DNA from: Enoplolaimus lenunculus
Taxonomy: Eukaryota; Nematoda; Enoplea; Enoplida; Thoracostomopsidae
Direction: 5' to 3'
DNA: 64,000 nucleotides
Assembly (NCBI GenBank): GCA_030248215.1
Contig: JASANG010000784.1
Location: forward strand, 1 to 64,000
This document shows positions 25,855 through 36,769 of this stretch, in pieces. Below the pieces are notes generated by a model. The model searched no databases and was not told where the DNA came from. It saw only the letters and a list, made by a program, of their open reading frames with translations. A program made the position numbers and the translations under genes. How positions within the stretch are numbered: position 1 is the stretch's first letter; the number at the start of each line of letters is the position of its first letter.

Positions 25855-28397
25855 TCAAAATCTATAGCCAACCGCCATCCAAACCCCGACAATTGCCCAA
25901 CAAACCAAATCAGCCACAAACACCGTTGCTACTCCGTACCGGTAACTGTAGTACAACGACCGTGCGGCCAGCGTATTAAGCTCATTGACCCAAGTGGATA
26001 CTGTAGACAACGATCCCATAAACCCGGTGCTGATCCCGGAAAGGACCCAGAATTTGTACGCCGTATATGGGCTGTGAATGTCTGAATCCGTCTCGAACGG
26101 CGTCACTAGACTTGTTGAGTTCAACCCTAAGGTTACATGCGGAGATATAGTTGTTGCAGGTGTCGCTTGAGAGACTGCAGTTGCAACACCGGATACAACT
26201 AAATGATCTACACCAATATACAAGCATACGTTGATAATGCTTGCAACTACGTTTGCAATAAATGTGTACAGTGGAAAATTAGAATGTCTGAAATTATGCG
26301 TCGATAGGGCGAACCGAAGGACGGCTCCGAACGGACCAAAACAGCACGATATCCAAACGGACCGACGTCTCAAATTAGGATCAACCAGTGCTAGGGACCA
26401 CGAAATAATCGTTACGATTGTGAACGCTGCAAAAAGTCCAGGAAGCTTCAACTGGTCTAGAATTTTGACGGGAAAGGTTGCTTGTGATAAGTTAGGGACT
26501 CGGGGTTGGGGAGCTGAAGCGAACGCAGAGTCTTCTTGCGATCCAACAGTGCCGGATTCGATGCTTTCAGCAGGAGTAGGGCATCTACCAGGTGTCTTAG
26601 AATTAGCTGTTGGCTCTGGGTCCAAAGTCTGAGGTAGCATGACGGCGCTGTTAGTTGTCGCGAGTTCGTATTGTGAATTAGGAGGCCTGTGCGTTGGCGA
26701 GTGTCTGTTATTGCTACAATGTCGCTGCGCTAATTGCACAATTGAATTGTATATCGCACTGCACGCAATTGCAATATGTTGCCCAAGGATGAACGAAATT
26801 TGTGAAGTGCAAAATGTGACTACCATATGTATACAGGCGTAGACGAATTTTTCCATCGCTACGGTTTTAACAACCTAAAATAAGCAAGCTTATGGATGTT
26901 GAAATTTCAAATTTTTAAATTTAAAATATTAATTAGTTTGTTGATTTCTACTCGTTTGAAAAGTGATTTGCTTACACAAGGTAGATTTTTAGCTGAAGTT
27001 ATTCATCGTTTCTATCGCAGCTCAGATAGCTGGCCAAGAACAAACCTAAGACTTAATCCATAAGAGAATGTTTCAGTGTAAACTTTGACCGGTGTTAAGA
27101 CAAATTTGGTAAAAGATGAAATTATTTAAGTCAATGTTTGAAAACTAAAGCAAACCTCAAATTAAGGCACGGTTTTTACTAGTTTGAAAAATATAACGAC
27201 AATACGCCGCCCGACAACTCGTCGCCAGACTTCTAATTCCGAAACTTCATCGACTCGACATTTCGTCGCCTATCATTATGCTTAGGTTTAGGATCATGCT
27301 TAATAGTTTTAATTACAGGATTTAGAGAACACTGTTGAGCGACAAGTTGTTGGGCGACGAATTGTCGTTGATTAATTTTCACCGAAGGTTAAAACAAAAT
27401 TATTTCTCTAAAGCATGAAATAATAAAAATAAAACAACAAAAACACAACCTGCGCTTTCCAAGTCGCAAACGTCGTACACGATCCACAAAATCCAGTTCC
27501 GATTCCGGCACACAGTACCACGCACGCTTTCAACCGAGGACACAACGCTTGGGCCCGGACCATAAAGCCCATAACTGCGCATCCGACAATATTTGGCAAC
27601 AAAAATCCTGGTCCCAAATCAGCCAATCCTGTATTTAATTTTGACAATTTGGATAGCAATACCCGTGTTAGAACGCCAAAATATGCAAAAATTGCAACTG
27701 CAATATATTTTTGAAGCAACACGCAGTTTTCTTGCCGAGAATTTGACTGTTTGGCTCCGACCCATACTGCTGGAAGGGTATACCATGGCTTAGGGTAAGG
27801 GGTAAGGTGTAACTCAGGTTCCAGTCCCAGGTGGTTGTTGTTACTTTCGTTGTAGACCGTTTTAGGCGATGTTACCATCGATGTAGTTTTGGTATTTTCA
27901 AAACTCATAGAATCATTGAGTTCTGATTTTTCAAGACAACTTCCTGCTGGAAACTTATTATTGGGACATTGTGGGCCGCTCGGCTCCCGTTTGGGGCCTG
28001 GGATACAACCGTCACACTCGTTGTTCATCAGAGAGCCGCTATGGAATTGAGATTCACGGTCCAAACTTTGAATTAAATCATCCTCTTTGCCAGGCAACGG
28101 CTGCATTTCTATATCGCCCATTTCGTTTGAAGTTGTCAACGCAACAATCGGTACAGGAATTTTCTCACGATTGCTCGCTGAATTGAAATTTTTAATTTTC
28201 TCACGGGGTTTTAAATTTAAATTTTCCCACGGTCCGTGGGAATAATTGTCGACTGAAAACTGATCGTTCGCGTCTTGATACTGATCAATGCTATCGGCAC
28301 ATGAGTCGCGATTGATGCCGGTGTTTAAGGGACCAGGAAGTATACAAGGATTGGGATTAAAAGATGATGAATGATGGTCCAAATCTGCGCCAGGCAT
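25855..28397 (-). CDS. FEX: Two-domain fluoride exporter (FEX/CrcB family), two exons
   Basis: Exports fluoride ion through the plasma membrane. Exon 1 is 28397-27450 and exon 2 is 26874-25855 (minus strand); GCGCAG/gttgtg joins ttttag/GTTGTT in phase 0, giving 655 residues, long beside yeast FEX (about 375). Residues 1-225 are a polar, probably cytosolic extension. Domain 1 (about 230-345) has GVLTR with R245, PNIVG with N269 and GFCGSCTTFATW with F310. After a low-complexity linker (about 365-450), domain 2 (about 455-655) has GPFGAVLR (R503), FIANVV (N524) and GFMGSLSTVSTW, where the Phe of the Fluc 'Phe box' is Val. This fits the known asymmetry of FEX, in which two unequal halves replace the bacterial dimer. 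The intron carries a MITE. The start is the first Met of a long open frame; a further upstream exon cannot be excluded. Confidence 0.93.
27195..27370. mobile_element. MITE with AACGACAAT ends inside the FEX intron
   Basis: Left end AACGACAATACGCCGCCCG and right end, reversed, AACGACAATTCGTCGCCC match over about 35 bp. The core includes CGACTCGACATTTCGTCGC and a short GCTTAGGTTTAGG run. It makes up about a third of the intron. Confidence 0.75.
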
Positions 28398-29263
28398 TGA
28401 ATTGCTTAGCCCATGATTATTCTGCTTGTGTTTGTCTAATATTTAGTTTTATCTGTTTGTATCTGTAATAAATGTTTCTAAAGCCAAAGCTTACGATGCG
28501 TAATTTCTTTGCCAACTCGCTGCACTCATTCCTTTACCGGCAGTTGGCTGTTACCCTAATGCCACGAATTTGGTCCGCAAAAATGTGGCGAGAAATTTTC
28601 ACTGGTTAATGCAGACGAAAAATCTAAGAATTATCTTTAACTTTAACCCGGAAACTGGTTAATTTTTTGTACGGTGACCGCCTGAAAAACTGGTTCAAAT
28701 CAAAAATACATTTTTCTGATCAGCGGATAACGACGAAGTCAAAAAGTCATTTTTGATACCTTTGGGGCCTCAGCCCGTAAAAATGTATATTTCTGTATTG
28801 CGTTGGCTTCCCAAAGTTCTTTTAAGGATTAGGTTTACCATGTAAAAATGGTTACATTATCATTGACAAACTTTGAGCAATGTAGTCAACTGGATAGGTT
28901 CATAACAGTAGTAGAAGCATATTTCTAAACTTAAACCAACGCCAAAAACCTGGCCGAAAGAAACCTTATGCTTACTGTATTGTAGTCCCGCAGAAAAACG
29001 TTGTGCCCCTGATCTTTACATGGGCCTAACTTTTGGCCGTTCGAAATCAGTAGAGCGCAGCGTGTATTTCACCAAAAGCCTAAGCGTAAGAATGACCTTA
29101 CAGCTAAGCCTAAATCGAAGGAAAATTTTTTAACGCTTTAGCTTAGCTTTATTACCAGCTTTAGGCTTCAACTTAATATATTGTAGAACTAATTATGATA
29201 ACAAGAACAAATACGTCAGTATAATGTTGTGGGTTTAAGAATAACACTTTTTTGAAACCTATA
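28398..29263. other. FEX upstream region; degenerate MITE at about 28898-29028
   Basis: The promoter of FEX should be here, but no motif is clear. The right end at 28995-29028 (AACGTTGTGCCCCTGATCTTTACATGGGCC, broken into its parts GCCCCTGATC and TTTACATGGGCC) is a worn telomere-like type I MITE whose left part is barely recognisable. Confidence 0.45.
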
Positions 29264-29707
29264 CTGTAGTGACTCGAATAAGAGGGTTGGACTGAAATTT
29301 ATTTGTACTCTCCGGAGGGTATCTCCCTTGTTATTCGGTTACGGACTGTTATTTATTTTTAACCCGCGCTCCGCCGCCCTTCGTTACTGATATATCCGGT
29401 ACTGCAATTATCCGTTAAATTAAACGTTTATTTGTCTTGTGTCAATAGCTTGAACGGTAATTCAATGTGATACTTAGTAATGTACTTCCCAAATTTAAGT
29501 ACGCTTTCAAGTTTTGAACTCAAAATATTTGGTCCTGGAGTCATTTATGCGCTACAATTAGGGTTAATTGACATTTATGGACTCAAATTAGGATTTAGGG
29601 ACTCTATCCGCTTACAGACACTTATTAGGGATACGGACTCCTATTGATTCGGACTCAAAATGGGGACCCTCCTCTTATTACCCCCACTCTTATTCTGGTC
29701 AATACAG
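29264..29707. mobile_element. Family E MITE, full length, inverted relative to 16660
   Basis: Ends CTGTAGTGACTCGAATAAG and, reversed, CTGTATTGACCAGAATAAG, with TA on both sides. The internal landmarks run in reverse order. Confidence 0.8.
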
Positions 29708-29724
29708 TAATTACCTAAAAGTCA

Positions 29725-30061
29725 GGGTACAACCGGAGGTCTGCCTCCGACTCCGGTAGAAAATCGTCCTCCGGCTCCGGTAGGATGTCTACCGGAGGTT
29801 CCGGCAATTTCAGTAGTAAAATTTTGCATAAATTTGCAAAATTTATCTGTTTAGCGCGTTTCGTTTTACTTTTGTCACAATTTTCAGGAAAGAATTTTCG
29901 ACATTTCGTAGCAAATTTGCGTAAAACAGAACAACCTAACAACGTAATGCAGATAGTGGCTAAAATTAACTAATTTACCATCATTTTGACAACCTAATTT
30001 CGCCTCACCTCCGGCTCCAGCAAGTTTCGTTGACCTCCGGCTCTGTGGCTTTGTCATATTT
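29725..30061. repeat. CTCCGG-rich element next to the 203-bp satellite
   Basis: CTCCGGTAG, CCTCCGGCTCCGG and CACCTCCGG recur at both ends of a 300-bp AT-rich segment. Related motifs lie at 33895-34275. The satellite units begin with the same CACCTCCGG, so the array probably grew from this element's end. Confidence 0.55.
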
Positions 30062-31298
30062 CACCTCCGGTTGCACTCTGCTTTCCAATATTTCTTGCCA
30101 AATTAAACGAAGACGTACGTGCCCGAAGAAGCCGAACGATTTTCATTTTATAAGTCGAGCTAAGCCTCATTGTTAATTTTAGACCAAAAAAGAAAAACTG
30201 TTGATTTAGAATTTTCACTTTTCCCGTCTGTAAGATAAAAACCAATGCTTTTGATGGTATTTTTCACCTCCGGTTGCACTCTGCTTTCCAATATTTCTTG
30301 CCAAATTAAACGAAGACGTACGTGCCCGAAGAAGCCGAACGATTTTCATGTTATAAGTCGAGCTAAGCCTCTTTGTTAATTTTAGACCAAAAAAGAAAAA
30401 CTGTTGATTTAGAATTTTCACTTTTCCCGTCTGTAAGATAAAAACCAATGCTTTTGATGGTATTTTTCACCTCCGGTTGCACTCTGCTTTCCAATATTTC
30501 TTGCCAAATTAAACGAAGACGACGTGCCCGAAGAAGCCGAACGATTTTCATGTTATAAGTCGAGCTAAGCCTCTTTGTTAATTTTAGACCAAAAAAGAAA
30601 AACTGTTGATTTAGAATTTTCACTTTTCCCGTCTGTAAGATAAAAACCAATGCTTTTGATGGTATTTTTCACCTCCGGTTGCACTCTGCTTTCCAATATT
30701 TTTTGCCAAATTAAACGAAGACGTACGTGCCCGAAGAAGCCGAACGATTTTCATTTTATAAGTCGAGCTAAGCCTCTTTGTTAATTTTAGACCAAAAAAG
30801 ACAAACTGTTGATTTAGAATTTTCACTTTTCCCGTCTGTAAGATAAAAACCAATGCTTTTGATGGTATTTTTCACCTCCGGTTGCACTCTGCTTTCCAAT
30901 ATTTTTTGCCAAATTAAACGAAGACGTACGTGCCCGAAGAAGCCGAACGATTTTCATTTTATAAGTCGAGCTAAGCCTCTTTGTTAATTTTAGACCAAAA
31001 AAGAAAAACTGTTGATTTAGAATTTTCACTTTTCCCGTCTGTAAGATAAAAACCAATGCTTTTGATGGTATTTTTCACCTCCGGTTGCACTCTGCTTTCC
31101 AATATTTTTTGCCAAATTAAACGAAGACGTACGTGCCCGAAGAAGCCGAACGATTTTCATGTTATAAGTCGAGCTAAGCCTCTTTGTTAATTTTAGACCA
31201 AAAAAGAAAAACTGTTGATTTAGAATTTTCACTTTTCCCGTCTGTAAGATAAAAACCAATGCTTTTGATGGTATTTTTCACCTCCGGTTGCACTCTGC
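30062..31298. repeat. Satellite of six 203-bp units plus a partial seventh
   Basis: CACCTCCGGTTGCACTCTGC starts units at 30062, 30265 and then every 202-203 bp to 31279. Units are about 97% or more alike. A 77-codon minus-strand frame recurs once per unit, but 203 is not a multiple of 3, so it closes soon after one unit and is a by-product of the repetition. Confidence 0.95.
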
Positions 31299-31711
31299 TA
31301 AAAGTTGTTGTAGATTTCATAGCTACGCTGTATTAATAATTGAATACAACGAACAGCACTAGAATATTTAGTACTATTAACAGATCTTATGGCGCGGGTG
31401 GTGTCAATTTAGTGATGCAAGCCCGGGCAGAGATGTCCTATATAAGCCGTGCCGAAATCAATTTTCATAAATACCAAACGAGGTTAAAATTTTATATTTT
31501 AAATTTTAGCAATTTTATAATTTCAACCGTTTCTTCATGACCGTTCACACGTATTTTAACTCTCTCTCTCTTGTGAAACCATTATTTTTAGTGGCAGATC
31601 CAACGGGGGGTGCACCAACATAAACCCATCAATAGGGATCAAAGATTGAACTTTGTATTACGATTTAGCACTAAAATGGCGTTTGGCGTCATGCTCGTTT
31701 TGCTTGTGGTG
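31299..31711. other. No gene seen; short (CT)n at 31559-31572
   Basis: An open frame of 66 codons at 31340 has no support. The rest is AT-rich sequence. Confidence 0.4.
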
Positions 31712-31890
31712 CCATATTGCACTCAGTTTGTGTAGTCCCGAAAAGCCTTTGACTCAGTCATAGTGAAATTTGACTCACTGAGCGACTAGGTTGAGTCGAA
31801 TTTGACTCTGGCGGAGTCGAAGTTGACTCAGTTTGTGTAGTCCGTCAAAGCCTATTTCGGAGAGTCATTTTGACTCACTGTTTTTGCAGC
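31712..31890. mobile_element. Family C MITE, rearranged
   Basis: CAGTTTGTGTAGTCCCGAAAAG, CCTATTTCGGAGAGTCA (given in parts) and a TTTTTGCAGCGTA end identify the family; the left end is missing. The flank just after it (31892-31950) is also found after the copy at 41433. Confidence 0.65.
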
Positions 31891-32010
31891 GTACAGATTT
31901 TGTACTTTCCCAATTATTTCTGACTGCCGATTTTTGGAACTCAGCGAATGCAACTTTGTTGTAAACCAAGCCCAAATCTTGTGCTGGTTGAACTAAATAC
32001 AAGGCCTAGC

Positions 32011-32162
32011 CGGTCCCGTAGCCAAAGTGCGATCATCCGCCCTCCAGAAAAAATATTGGCCGCCCAAATATGTTTGATCCTTGCTTGTAAAAGTCATTGA
32101 AAACCCTTGTATGCACCTCTTTATAACTTTTAGCCCCTCTGGCAAGGTGTGCTGGCTACGGT
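32011..32162. mobile_element. Family J element (CCCGTAGCCAG / CTGGCTACGG ends)
   Basis: Starts CCCGTAGCCAAAG and ends GGCAAGGTGTGCTGGCTACGG, with the internal TTGCTTGTAAAAGTCATTG landmark shared with other copies. The CGTAGCCAG end resembles ends seen in many hAT MITEs of invertebrates. Confidence 0.6.
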
Positions 32163-32164
32163 TG

Positions 32165-32905
32165 TAGATTTATCGTAGATAAAAGCACATTGATGCTATA
32201 CATATTTTAAAATCCTTGTCATAAATTTTTACCCTACTTACAAAAAACATTTAATGTCAAATATCTGCAAAATTTTACTCAAATGTAAGATTACCTTTGC
32301 CGCAAACAAAGCTATTTTAAGCTTAAAAAATCACTCAAAATGACATTTTTGGTAAATTCGAATTGTCAAACACATCGTTTTTTGTTGACTGTTTCTTGCT
32401 TAAAAATCAGCCGCTAAAATATTTTTGTTTCGGAATATTTATAATTTCGCTTGTTACAGAGGGAGGGGAGAGCGTGTGGAGCCACCGCGAAACCCTACCA
32501 ACAGTTTCGCCTCACCCCTGACTGAAATACTTTTCAACTGAATTAAAACAATTCAGAAAGTTATCTCCCCCCATTAGGAAATCTTCTCGCCACCTTAACT
32601 AAGAATTTCAAGTTGCGGCGGTGATTTTTTTATGTCTCGAACTGTTTTTAACGTTACCTTCTGAAGCTGGAACAGTTCCTGATACGGCCAAAGACACAAA
32701 TCCCTGCAGTAAAAACATTTGTATTTCTACAACTTGCCTCCTAACGAACAATTTACGTCTACTTTAACAAATTTTTAGACCTGTTTATTTTCCGTCCACA
32801 CATAACTAACCTGAACCTATAAATACTAAGCCTGAAAATAGCATTAGCTAAAACCTAATAGTAAACCTACACTTAACACTAAGCGGTCGCCTTAATTTAA
32901 GCCTA
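32165..32905. other. No gene seen
   Basis: AT-rich. Loose CCTAAG/CTTAAC runs at 32810-32900 resemble an old telomere-like MITE core without ends. Confidence 0.35.
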
Positions 32906-32985
32906 CACTGCAAAAAATGGTGAGTCAAATTGCTCTCTCCGAAATAGGCTCGTCGGGACTACACGAACTGAGTAAAATTCAACCC
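32906..32985. mobile_element. Family C MITE, left part only
   Basis: TA followed by CACTGCAAAAAATGGTGAGT and the CCGAAATAGGCT landmark. After the ACTGAG module the sequence turns into the C-rich tract below. Confidence 0.65.
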
Positions 32986-33165
32986 CAGAAGAGCAAATTA
33001 CCCCCCAGTCAAAAATATCCCCCCCCCAAACGCTTTTGCGGACTCCACATTACCCCTCCACCTCCCACAATTACCTCCCCCCCCCCCCTTCTTCCCCCCC
33101 CTTTTCTGCAACCCTCAAAATCTTTCATTTTTCCCAAACCAACACCACACCCGTCCGCCTCTCTC
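32986..33165. repeat. Anomalous C-rich tract, possibly a sequencing or assembly artefact
   Basis: Dense C homopolymers on the plus strand, up to about 14 bases, start in the middle of a family C element at the point where its GACTCCGCC...GAGTCAAA module should continue. Such base-biased noise in a known repeat is typical of a low-quality read stretch rather than biology. Confidence 0.5.
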
Positions 33166-33894
33166 CGAGCTAACATTTGTTACGGGGAGAGGCAATAAAA
33201 AGAAGTATTCAAAGTTCAAACCATGTATAAACTTCCACTCAATGCCGTCTTGCTCTGATGACCGGGGCAATGATAAATATTTAAAAAATGTATAATTTTA
33301 AAAAAATTCAAATTAAGCGTTCCTAAATACTGTAGCAAGAAAAATTATTTGCAATTTTGCAAGCAAGTCTTGCAGTGCAATTAGCGGCGAATTGAGAAAT
33401 TTGTGAAACTGGGATGCTGCGAAAGATAACAGTGAAAAAAACTTGCGAGCGAAGCGAACGAGAAGCCAATTGTCTCATTTGAGTGCTAAACCTTAACACA
33501 AAATCCTCGTTGGTGATCCGTGTTGGGGGGTTGTTTCTTGAGCTGGGTGTGCCCCCATGGACTCGCAATTAAGTGCAACTGTGCATGATATAAACTTTTG
33601 ATTAAATATGTATCATTACGCGGTCTTAAACCAGTCCACAAATGAACCAAACAAAAAAAGTCGAAAACTATTTTCTGAAATATCATTTGTCATTTAGTTG
33701 TTTTATGTATTATTTTGTCAAAAATTAGCGAATAAAAACGCCAGGGAAAAACAGGCTGCCGTTAGAACTAACGGCTAATTATCCAATCGGATTCATTTTG
33801 AGTTTTGAAATTTTGCAATTTTTATGACGTATTTCGGTTAGAAAACTCATTGCGGCTGTTGATCAGGTGTTTGCATTCTACACCAAGAGGTTAA
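33166..33894. other. No gene seen
   Basis: AT-rich sequence; AATAAAAAG at 33195 follows the C-rich tract. A short GCCGTTAG...CTAACGGC hairpin lies near 33760. Confidence 0.4.
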
Positions 33895-34275
33895 AAATAC
33901 CGGAGTCTTAACCGGTACCGGAGGTCGACAAAACGTGCCGGAGTCAGAGGTGAAACCGGAGGTGGTAGGAAATTAGGCAGGTGAAAGAATGTTTATTAAT
34001 TTGTTAATTATACTAAATGTCTATAAAGTGGTGTCAAAATTTTTTTGGTTTTGGTTCATTTTTTAACCAATCCCGACAGTTTGTTCTGAAAATTGCACTA
34101 AAACTTACAACGAACCGCGTTGAAAAATGTAATTTTTGTAAAACTATCAAAAAATTTCGCCATCGAAAAGACTGGAACGTCCGGCAAAATGGCTAGCGGG
34201 GCCGGAGGTTGATTTTCTGATAAAGCCGGAGCCGGATGCGGATCTTCGGTTGTGGACTGCTGGTGATGACATACA
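33895..34275. mobile_element. CCGGAG-rich element, relative of 29725-30061
   Basis: Left part: ACCGGAGTCTTAACCGGTACCGG and GTGAAACCGGAGGTGG (in parts). Right part: GGGGCCGGAGG and GCCGGAGCCGGATGCGG. The centre is AT-rich. Unlike the other copy it has no satellite array. Confidence 0.5.
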
Positions 34276-34386
34276 TTTCTTCCATTCCCTGGAATCATAA
34301 CTACAGGTTTTCAACACCGCTGCAAACTTTTTTAAGGTCTACAGACAGCGAAAAAATAGAAAAAGCAGCCATATGTGCGTCAAATC

Positions 34387-34606
34387 AGCCAATGTAACGA
34401 ACAGGGGCGTAGCAATATTATAAGCATAATCCTAAGCCTATGCCTTAAGCATAAGCCTTAGCCTAGCTTAAGAATGAGTTTATTCGTAGGCCTAAACCTA
34501 AACCTAATCCTAAACCTAAGCCAAGCAACAAAAATAGTCTACAACTTAAGCTTACTCTATTCTTGTCCTACAGAAAAACGTTCTGCCCCTGATATTTACA
34601 TGGGTC
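34387..34606 (+). mobile_element. Telomere-like hAT MITE, type I
   Basis: Ends AGCCAATGTAACGAACAGG and GATATTTACATGGGTC. Flanked by GTCAAATC at 34379-34386 and 34607-34614, a perfect 8-bp target duplication. The body has two blocks of GCCTAA-type hexamers separated by AAGAATGAGTTTATTC. Confidence 0.9.
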
Positions 34607-34839
34607 GTCAAATCTATTAACAGCATCCAGAATTTTTTAATCTATAATAGTTTTAAAAATTGCACAATTTGAAAACAACATTTTTTCGCAAATTGAAGAT
34701 AAGGAAAACTATACGAGATAAATGTAGCAGTTTGCCGTAAATGCTGTTTAGCCCCGGCGGATTAATTAGGAACGTCGCTGTAGAGTCTTTATTGTCCATT
34801 GAAAACTGCTACAAACCAGGGTCATGGTGGTATAGAGGC

Positions 34840-35221
34840 CAGGGTGCAACCGGAATTATAAAATACCGGAACCGGTACCGTAAGCGGAACCTGGAAAACA
34901 AAAAATATTTGTGGCCGAAGAATTTATTTTTAACGCTATTTTATAATGCCAAAATCCGAAACCAAATACAGTATCTGGAAACGTATGAAAAATTATGTAG
35001 TATGGCACAGATTGAAAATTTTGGCAATACACGCTCAGGCAATTTTAGGAAAATAAATTTAGAGGAATACGAAATTATTTCGTAAATTTTCGAAAGAACA
35101 ATTTTCAATATTGAAAATAACGAAAAATTCCGGTGAAAAGTAACCGGATATATTGGCGGAACCGGATAGTGAAAAATTCTGAATTTCCCTACCGGAACAC
35201 CAGAATTCCGGTTGCACCCTT
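34840..35221. mobile_element. hAT-like MITE with CAGGGTGCAACCGGAATT ends
   Basis: The inverted ends are CAGGGTGCAACCGGAATT. The flanks ATAGAGGC and ATACAGGC (7 of 8 equal) look like an 8-bp target duplication. The core is AT-rich between CCGGAACCGG-type runs. Confidence 0.75.
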
Positions 35222-35369
35222 ATACAGGCCATAAGTCAAAAATATTGTGAACGGAAATATAACTGGGACTCTTTGAATCAATTCTTTACCAGATATTCTC
35301 TATGCATTCCAAGGTTACGAACGCTTAAGCGGCTTGTTCAACCATTGCAAGGGGAATGAAAAATACGGT

Positions 35370-35755
35370 AGTGACCCGAATAAGAGAGGTTGGGAGCTGA
35401 TATTTATTTTACTTTCCTAGAGGATATCATCATTGTCATTCGGTTACAGACTGTTATTTATTTTTTATTCACTCCATGTTTAATTAAACCCAACGCTATT
35501 TTTTATATTCCTTCTTTTGGGCAGAACTGTCTTGCTCCAATGCATTTTGGCTGATGTTCGTTAATGTATTTTCTGGGTTGAATATACTAACGCTTACGCC
35601 GAGTGTCTGTTATATACATATTTGACCAGTCTAACCCGTTCTTCAGCTTTGGTCATTTTTATGGACGCTTAGGACTTGTGGACTCTATCCACTAACATAC
35701 TTTAGTTAGTGTTATAGAATCCTATTGATTGGCACTCAAAATTCAAACATCTCTT
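35370..35755. mobile_element. Family E MITE, worn and with a foreign middle
   Basis: The left end (GTAGTGACCCGAATAAGAG) and right-hand landmarks (GGACTCTATCC, CCTATTGATTGGCACTCAAAA) are present. The middle (about 35470-35640) does not match other copies. Confidence 0.6.
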
Positions 35756-36027
35756 CTATTTTAGGTTTAGTTGTAAACCAGAAAAACAAACTTTTGTTAA
35801 AATCTAATATGCTGGCTAAAATTATACTGTGGCCCACAAAGGTTTTCATGATTTAAGATAAACGACTTTAGCGTAGCAAACCTAGACACGCAAATAAAAA
35901 ACTAGTCGATTTTGATCAGAAAACGTGAAAAATTCAAACTATAACTGTTGGACGCAAGGACTTGGTTGAAAATTTGAAATTTTTAAAAATGCTTTCCTTA
36001 GTAATATCAACTCTTATAGTCGACCGG

Positions 36028-36450
36028 CAGGGTGCAACCGGAATTCTGGTTCCGGTAGTGAAATTTGGTATTTTTTGCTACCCGGTTCCGGTAATAAAGC
36101 CGATACTTTTTCACCGAAATTTTCCGGTATCTTCGGTATTGAAAATTTTCCTCATTCGAAAAGTTAAGAAAAATTGGCATATTATTTTAACTTTTATTTG
36201 TCTAAAATTGTCTGAGCGTGTATTGCCAAAATTTTCCATTTGTGCCATACTCCATAATTTATCATATGTTTCCACCTAGCGCATTTGTTTCAGGATTTTA
36301 GCATTCTAAATGGTGCGTTTAAAAGCGATAAAATAGCGTTGGAAATAAAATTTTCGGCAACAAGTATTTTCAATTTTCCTGTTCCGGCTCCGGTTCCGGT
36401 GTTTTGTTAACTTTCCGGTTCCGACATTTTATAATTCCGGTTGCACCCTG
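36028..36450. mobile_element. hAT-like MITE with CAGGGTGCAACCGGAATT ends
   Basis: Perfect inverted ends CAGGGTGCAACCGGAATT. Flanks TCGACCGG and TCGACCAA agree at 6 of 8 bases. Same family as 34840. Confidence 0.8.
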
Positions 36451-36477
36451 TCGACCAATGAAAATGATCGTGTCACA

Positions 36478-36560
36478 TTCCAGAGTCCCGAGTTCGAATA
36501 ATGGTTTGAAGGTAATAGATGTCAGATGAAATAGAAAATATTCATACGAAAAGAGTCTTA
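36478..36560 (+). repeat. SINE-like element, worn copy
   Basis: CGAGTTCGAATAATGG (box B-like) is followed by GAAATAGAAAATATTCATACGA, as in the better copy at 24112-24222. Box A is lost. It ends 9 bp before the next MITE. Confidence 0.5.
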
Positions 36561-36568
36561 ACTGACTG

Positions 36569-36769
36569 GGCCAATGTTACTTTAAGGGCCGTCCAGGTTT
36601 CTGGTGGGTCTAGAAAAGAGTACGTTTAGATTCTAGATTACATTTTTGATTAGGCTTAGGCTTAGGCATAGGCTTAGGCTTAGGAACACATTTTTGCAAC
36701 GTTTAGGCTTAGGCGTACGCTTACGAATACGCTTAATCTACTTTTACGCGTCTAAAAGTAACATTGGCC
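36569..36769 (-). mobile_element. Telomere-like hAT MITE, type II
   Basis: Ends GGCCAATGTTACTTTAAGGG and, reversed, GGCCAATGTTACTTTTAGAC. Next to the left end is CGTCCAGGTTTCTGGTGGGT. TTAGGC hexamers form two blocks around a TTTTTGCAACG spacer. The target duplication ACTGACTG is perfect (36561-36568 and 36770-36777). Confidence 0.9.

Noticed and set aside
26231-26632. Plus-strand open frame of 133 codons
   Set aside because: Shadow of FEX exon 2 on the opposite strand.
30054-31259. Six similar minus-strand open frames of about 77 codons, looking like a tandem gene family
   Set aside because: They repeat at the 203-bp satellite period, which is not a multiple of 3, and have no start context, splice sites or family match. 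They are a by-product of the satellite.
32917-33198. Pro-rich open frame of 93 codons
   Set aside because: It is created by C homopolymers after a broken family C MITE. Low-complexity noise, not a gene.
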